From Marinosulfonomonas sp. (GTDB lineage: Bacteria; Pseudomonadota; Alphaproteobacteria; Rhodobacterales; Rhodobacteraceae): 9,577 nt of DNA. Below the pieces are notes generated by a model that saw only the letters and a list, made by a program, of their open reading frames with translations, ran no database searches and was not told the DNA's origin. Positions 6,941 through 9,577 of the stretch are shown here, one piece after another. The DNA is taken from positions 1-9,577 of the forward strand of contig JAFLKA010000266.1 in assembly GCA_022712735.1 (NCBI GenBank), written 5' to 3'. A program made the position numbers and the translations under genes. Within the stretch, counting starts at the first letter, position 1. The number at the start of each line of letters is the position of its first letter.

Positions 6941-7744
6941 CTAGTTTGCCGTTGCCTGCATGCATTGACGGCCGTCCGGGGCCCGAACCCACAGGGTGTT
7001 GCCGTTTATGCAGAAGGTTGCTTGTTCTGTATGCGTTAGCGGGGCGGTGGCGCGGAACTGGAATGATTTGAGCGGGCCGAGGTGGCGTTCTGCCATCAGC
7101 ATCAGGTATTGCGCCAAAAGCGGGCCGTGGGTGACGAGGCCATCATAGCCCTCAACATCGAGGGCATAGGTTTCATCATAATGGATGCGATGGCCGTTCA
7201 TGGTGAGGGCGGAATATCGGAACAGTTCGGTCGAGGAGAAGCTGTGGGATTCCTTATGGGTTTCGTCGGTTCGCGCGGTTGGCGGCGTAGGTTTTGGCGC
7301 CGTAGGGTCAGGGTTTTGGCGGTAAACGAGGTCTTGGTGTTCGGTGATACACAGGGTGCCGGATTGGTGGATGTCGTGGCGCAGGGTGACGAAGGCGAGC
7401 GGGCCAGTGCGGCCGGTCTTTTGTGTGATCGTCGCGATTGTGGTGGTTTTGGTGGCGGGTTGGCCGGTGAAAAGCGGCGCGTGAAATTGCAGCGCCCCAC
7501 CCGCCCACATGCGGCGGGGCAAGCCAAGGTCGGGGATGAAACCGCCGGTTTTCGCATGACCATCCTGCCCGAGTCTTTCTGGCGGTTGTACATCCCAGAA
7601 ATATATCTGGTGCCAGAAGGGAGGCAGGGGATTACCCGCCTTTGGTGGCGGGGTTGGCAGGGCAAGAGTGGCGTGCAGGGCCGCAGCACGGGCTGGGTCC
7701 AATGCGCAGGAAGTGGTTTGTGATTTACCTATAAAATCGTGCAT
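6941..7744 (-). CDS. MaoC/HTD2-like double-hotdog acyl-CoA hydratase (mesaconyl-C4-CoA hydratase type)
   Basis: 267 residues, the length of the HTD2-like fused hotdog hydratases. The N-terminal half has LPPFWHQIYFWD (40-51) and LGLPRRMWAGGALQFHAPL (73-91), typical of the substrate-binding hotdog. The C-terminal half (from about 172) carries the catalytic hydratase block FRYSALTMNGHRIHYD (175-190) followed by EGYDGLVTHGPLLAQYL (198-214), where Asn/His residues activate water. Between them is a Pro/Thr-rich linker (about 145-165). Homologues include mesaconyl-C4-CoA hydratase of the 3-hydroxypropionate cycle and mitochondrial 3-hydroxyacyl-ACP dehydratase HTD2; the substrate here is unresolved. 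No purine-rich ribosome site precedes the ATG. It stands alone on its strand: the upstream neighbour is divergent (VOC gene) and the downstream one convergent, so context gives no pathway partner. Confidence 0.85.
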   Translation of the reverse strand: MHDFIGKSQTTSCALDPARAAALHATLALPTPPPKAGNPLPPFWHQIYFWDVQPPERLGQDGHAKTGGFIPDLGLPRRMWAGGALQFHAPLFTGQPATKTTTIATITQKTGRTGPLAFVTLRHDIHQSGTLCITEHQDLVYRQNPDPTAPKPTPPTARTDETHKESHSFSSTELFRYSALTMNGHRIHYDETYALDVEGYDGLVTHGPLLAQYLMLMAERHLGPLKSFQFRATAPLTHTEQATFCINGNTLWVRAPDGRQCMQATAN

Positions 7745-7769
7745 GGTGGTAACGTAGCGGTGCGATGCA

Positions 7770-7776
7770 GGGAGGG
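7770..7776 (+). promoter_or_regulatory. Ribosome binding site deciding the VOC gene start
   Basis: GGGAGGG lies 9 nt before ATG 7786. It selects this ATG over the in-frame ATG at 7765, which would put the site inside the coding region and add a seven-residue tail before the conserved fold. Confidence 0.6.
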
Positions 7777-7785
7777 AAAGCAGAG

Positions 7786-8178
7786 ATGAAGTTAGGCGGG
7801 TTGGATCATCTGGTTTTGACGGTGGCGGATATAGCGGAGACGCTGGGGTTTTATCGGGACGTGCTGGGCATGACGGCCCAGCGGTTTATGCCTGCGGATG
7901 GAGTGGAGCGTTGGGCATTGAAATTAGGTGCGCAAAAAATCAATCTGCATCAGGTGGGTCGTGAGTTTGAACCCAAGGCAAAGGTGGCGACGGCCGGGTC
8001 TGCCGACCTTTGTTTTCTAAGTGATGTGGCGTTGGAAGAGTGGGCGGCGCATCTGGCGGATCATGGGGTTGAGGTGATTGAGGGTCCGGTGAAAAGGACG
8101 GGAGCACAGGGTGCGATTATGTCGCTCTACTTGCGCGATCCGGACGGAAATCTGTTGGAGATTTCCAATCAGCTATAG
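7786..8178 (+). CDS. VOC family (glyoxalase/bleomycin-resistance fold) protein
   Basis: 130 residues, one VOC module of two beta-alpha-beta-beta-beta units. The first strand is LDHLVLTV with His8 as metal-ligand candidate, followed by AETLGFYRDVLGM (17-29); the second unit begins ADLCFLSD near 73 and ends YLRDPDGNLLEISN (115-128) with Glu125 as a ligand candidate; His55 in KINLHQ is another. The family covers lyases, dioxygenases, isomerases and binding proteins using a divalent metal; the specific reaction is not readable. The start at 7786 is set by the preceding GGGAGGG. The alkB start follows its stop by 9 bp, with the alkB ribosome site overlapping the VOC stop codon, so the two are cotranscribed. 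The intergenic space to the divergent MaoC gene is only 41 bp. Confidence 0.88.
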   Translation: MKLGGLDHLVLTVADIAETLGFYRDVLGMTAQRFMPADGVERWALKLGAQKINLHQVGREFEPKAKVATAGSADLCFLSDVALEEWAAHLADHGVEVIEGPVKRTGAQGAIMSLYLRDPDGNLLEISNQL

Positions 8179-8187
8179 GAGATAGCA

Positions 8188-8796
8188 GTGATTGAGCCGA
8201 CGCTGCGGGTGCGCGGGTTTGAAATACACAAAGGTTTTCTGGATGTTGGTGCACAGGCCGCAATGATTGATGATTTGCGCGAAGTAATGCAGTCGGCCCC
8301 GCCGTTTTCACCTGAAACACCCTATGGCAAACCGATGTCGGTACGGATGACCTCGGCAGGGGAATACGGCTGGTTTTCGGACGTTAGCGGGTACCGGTAT
8401 GTGGATCGGCACCCATCGGGTGCGGCTTGGCCCGCAATTCCGAAACGGGTGCTTGAGGTATGGCAGGCCGTGTCGGGGGTGGATCGTGCGCCCGAGAGTT
8501 GTTTGATCAACTTCTACGGTGAAGGTGCCAGGATGGGCATGCACCGCGATACGGACGAGGCCGATATGCACTGGCCCGTTGTTTCGATTTCGCTGGGCGA
8601 TGACGGGCTGTTTCGGATTGGCAATGACACGCGTGGCGGTGCGACGGATACGATCTGGCTTGCGTCAGGTGATGTGGTGGTGATGGGCGGGGATGCGCGC
8701 AGGGCCTACCACGGGGTCGATAAGATCAGGTTCAAGTCCAGCGGTCTGCTGCCCAAAGGCGGGCGGGTGAATGTGACATTGCGGGTGGTGACCTAG
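8188..8796 (+). CDS. alkB: AlkB-type 2-oxoglutarate/Fe(II) dioxygenase (alkylated nucleic-acid repair)
   Basis: 202 residues from GTG 8188, with AGGAG at 8177-8181 and 6-nt spacing. AlkB enzymes use Fe(II), O2 and 2-oxoglutarate to remove methyl lesions such as 1-meA and 3-meC from DNA or RNA. Key positions are present: SCLINFYGEGARMGMHRDTDE (104-124) with the substrate-lid NFY and iron ligands His119 and Asp121, third ligand His175 in RRAYHGVD, and 2-oxoglutarate-binding Arg193 and Arg199 in the C-terminal RVNVTLRV. Length is close to E. coli AlkB (216 aa). All catalytic residues are intact. It is the second gene after the VOC protein; no Ada-box or ada gene is visible nearby, so regulation by methylation damage is not evident here. 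The stop lies 6 bp from the convergent tetR stop. The distinction from other bacterial AlkB subclasses is not resolved. Confidence 0.93.
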   Translation: MIEPTLRVRGFEIHKGFLDVGAQAAMIDDLREVMQSAPPFSPETPYGKPMSVRMTSAGEYGWFSDVSGYRYVDRHPSGAAWPAIPKRVLEVWQAVSGVDRAPESCLINFYGEGARMGMHRDTDEADMHWPVVSISLGDDGLFRIGNDTRGGATDTIWLASGDVVVMGGDARRAYHGVDKIRFKSSGLLPKGGRVNVTLRVVT

Positions 8797-8802
8797 GCGC
8801 GT

Positions 8803-9360
8803 TTATGCGTCGAGCAGACGGTCCAGCAACGCGGGCAAATCATCGGACGGGGTGGCCAAACCGTGATGCGAGAGGTGCGCCAGACCAATCAGGGCAGCAT
8901 AGAGAATATTGGCGTTTTGCCGGCATTGCGCCTTGGGGGTGCCATGGCTGCGGAACTGGGATTCGACAAAAGCAAGGCGTTTCCGGTCGATGGATTTTAG
9001 GGTCTTGGCCGCATTTTCATCATATCGGGCCCAGTCGCGGATTGCCGCTTCGGCCAAGGCGCCGCCGTATTCATCATTGCTGGATGCGGTCGAGATTTGC
9101 ACCAGCAGGCGCAGGCGGTCCTTGGCGGATGATGCCTTGGCTTCTACCAGATCAATGATGTCCTGGGTGGCGATTTTGCCCCAGTGGTCCAGCATGGCCT
9201 GCTTTAGGGCAGGAACATCGGCAAAGTGCCAATAGAATGAGCCTTTGCTAACCTTTAGTGCCCGCGCGATAGGTTCGGCGCGGATGGCTTGAGGGCCACC
9301 TGCGGTCAGGGCGCTAAAGCTGGCTTTGATCCAGTCGTCAGGGGTGAGGCGTGGCTTCAT
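8803..9360 (-). CDS. TetR/AcrR family transcriptional regulator
   Basis: 185 residues from the ATG at 9360; the open frame extends further upstream to 9492 but that part runs through the operator region and the divergent gene. The N-terminal helix-turn-helix is at about 26-47 (IRAEPIARALKVSKGSFYWHF) followed by DVPALKQAMLDHW, the standard TetR DNA-binding domain. The helical C-terminus (about 60-185) would bind an unknown effector and form the dimer. No Shine-Dalgarno precedes the ATG, and a promoter-like pair ends six bases before it, suggesting a leaderless message. Two copies of an inverted repeat between it and the divergent DUF3995-like gene are the likely operators, so it probably represses both itself and that gene (inference). 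Confidence 0.9.
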   Translation of the reverse strand: MKPRLTPDDWIKASFSALTAGGPQAIRAEPIARALKVSKGSFYWHFADVPALKQAMLDHWGKIATQDIIDLVEAKASSAKDRLRLLVQISTASSNDEYGGALAEAAIRDWARYDENAAKTLKSIDRKRLAFVESQFRSHGTPKAQCRQNANILYAALIGLAHLSHHGLATPSDDLPALLDRLLDA

Positions 9361-9366
9361 ATTGGG

Positions 9367-9395
9367 ACCATACGATGGCGTATTGACTCGTGCAA
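9367..9395 (-). promoter_or_regulatory. Predicted tetR promoter, leaderless
   Basis: On the minus strand TTGCAC (9395-9390) and TATGGT (9372-9367) are separated by 17 bp. The -10 lies six bases upstream of the ATG at 9360, so transcription would begin at or beside the start codon. The -10 overlaps the left operator. Predicted by eye only. Confidence 0.45.
9370..9383. promoter_or_regulatory. Inverted-repeat operator 1 (ATACG-N4-CGTAT)
   Basis: A perfect 5-bp inverted repeat with a 4-bp centre (ATGG). It overlaps the predicted tetR -10 and touches the -35 of the divergent gene. An identical arm pair recurs at 9409-9422, 39 bp centre to centre. Likely binding site of the adjacent TetR protein. 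Confidence 0.6.
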
Positions 9396-9411
9396 TGGCG
9401 CGATATACATA
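9383..9411 (+). promoter_or_regulatory. Predicted promoter of the DUF3995-like gene
   Basis: TTGACT (9383-9388) is followed at 17 bp by TACATA (9406-9411) or at 15 bp by TATACA (9404-9409). Transcription from about 9416-9419 would give a leader of about 25 nt with AAGG (9431-9434) as ribosome site. Both ends are covered by the two inverted repeats, which fits repression by TetR. Confidence 0.45.
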
Positions 9412-9423
9412 CGGTAGCGTATG
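9408..9423. promoter_or_regulatory. Inverted-repeat operator 2 (CATACG-N4-CGTATG)
   Basis: A perfect 6-bp inverted repeat with centre GTAG, carrying the same ATACG/CGTAT arms as operator 1. It overlaps the predicted -10 and start site of the rightward promoter. Likely the stronger TetR site because its arms are longer. Confidence 0.65.
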
Positions 9424-9442
9424 GAGCGGAAAGGCGACAGAA

Positions 9443-9577
9443 ATGACACTGGTATCAATACTGATCTTTGTGGTTCTCGGGGCCACAGCCATTATTCATA
9501 TGCTGTGGGGGTTTGGCATGAAATGGCCGGCGCAAGACATACAGGGGTTAAGCGATATGGTCGTGGGCACAAAAGGG
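9443..9577 (+). CDS. DUF3995-like small membrane protein, 3'-truncated by window edge
   Basis: 45 residues are present and the frame runs open to the window end. The ATG at 9443 has AAGG at 9431-9434 with 8-nt spacing; the ATG at 9421 is in another frame and falls inside operator 2. The N-terminal helix (about 2-20, SILIFVVLGATAIIHMLWGFGMKWP) carries the IH-x-x-WG-x-G pattern I associate with DUF3995 membrane proteins. The assignment rests on this short stretch alone. Its promoter is flanked by the two TetR-type operators, so it is the probable regulated target. Function of the family is unknown. Confidence 0.55.
   Translation, partial: MTLVSILIFVVLGATAIIHMLWGFGMKWPAQDIQGLSDMVVGTKG

Noticed and set aside
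7082..7723. 213-aa plus-strand open frame opposite the MaoC-like hydratase
   Set aside because: Gly/Arg/Val-rich shadow translation; the minus strand carries clear hotdog hydratase motifs over the same bases.
7730..7735. TATAAA as a -10 box for the VOC gene
   Set aside because: No -35-like hexamer lies at 16-18 bp, and the site falls within the first codons of the divergent hydratase gene; unsupported as a promoter.
9361..9492. N-terminal extension of the TetR protein to 9492
   Set aside because: It would translate through the two operators and the divergent gene start and adds residues before the normal TetR N-terminus; the ATG at 9360 gives the usual length.

Overview
The window looks like chromosomal DNA of an alphaproteobacterium, most likely of the Rhodobacterales (roseobacter) group. 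The reasons are moderately high G+C, dense packing of short operons with ATGA and GTGA overlaps, a DUF1523 protein with its characteristic LHYxLPQHDI...NEDTGWxWPPYFKFD...THYGWRN pattern, a large protein I associate with DUF6638, and a stand-alone MnmD. All of this is read by eye; no database was searched.

Layout. (1) Positions 1-4251, plus strand: a tightly coupled operon of an AAA+ ATPase (5' end outside the window), a single-TM unknown protein of low G+C and deviant codon use, a three-TM unknown, a 449-aa DUF6638-type protein, a two-TM small protein, and a membrane-anchored DUF1523 protein. Junctions are 4-bp overlaps or gaps under 10 bp, so the products are probably made together. One soluble ATPase, one large soluble protein and four membrane proteins suggest a membrane-associated AAA+ machine of unknown function. 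(2) Positions 4307-5859, minus strand: mnmD (tRNA wobble-uridine methyltransferase) overlapping a downstream EamA/DMT transporter. (3) Positions 5898-6938, plus strand: an FAD-dependent DAO-fold oxidoreductase, head-to-head with mnmD across 38 bp. The pair resembles the two halves of bifunctional MnmC, split and turned divergent. (4) Positions 6941-7744, minus strand: a double-hotdog MaoC-like hydratase of the HTD2/mesaconyl-C4-CoA hydratase type. (5) Positions 7786-8796, plus strand: a two-gene unit of a VOC (glyoxalase-fold) protein and an AlkB dioxygenase. (6) Positions 8803-9577: a TetR-family repressor on the minus strand, divergent from the start of a membrane protein resembling DUF3995. 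Their 82-bp gap holds two copies of the inverted repeat ATACG-N4-CGTAT placed over the predicted promoters.

The points most worth a second look are the low-G+C membrane gene spliced precisely into the AAA+ operon, the AAA+/DUF6638/DUF1523 operon as an uncharacterised system, the dual-operator divergent promoter with an apparently leaderless tetR, and the split, divergent MnmC-like gene pair. I saw no RNA genes, CRISPR arrays, insertion sequences or convincing intrinsic terminators. There is no gene-free stretch longer than about 85 bases.
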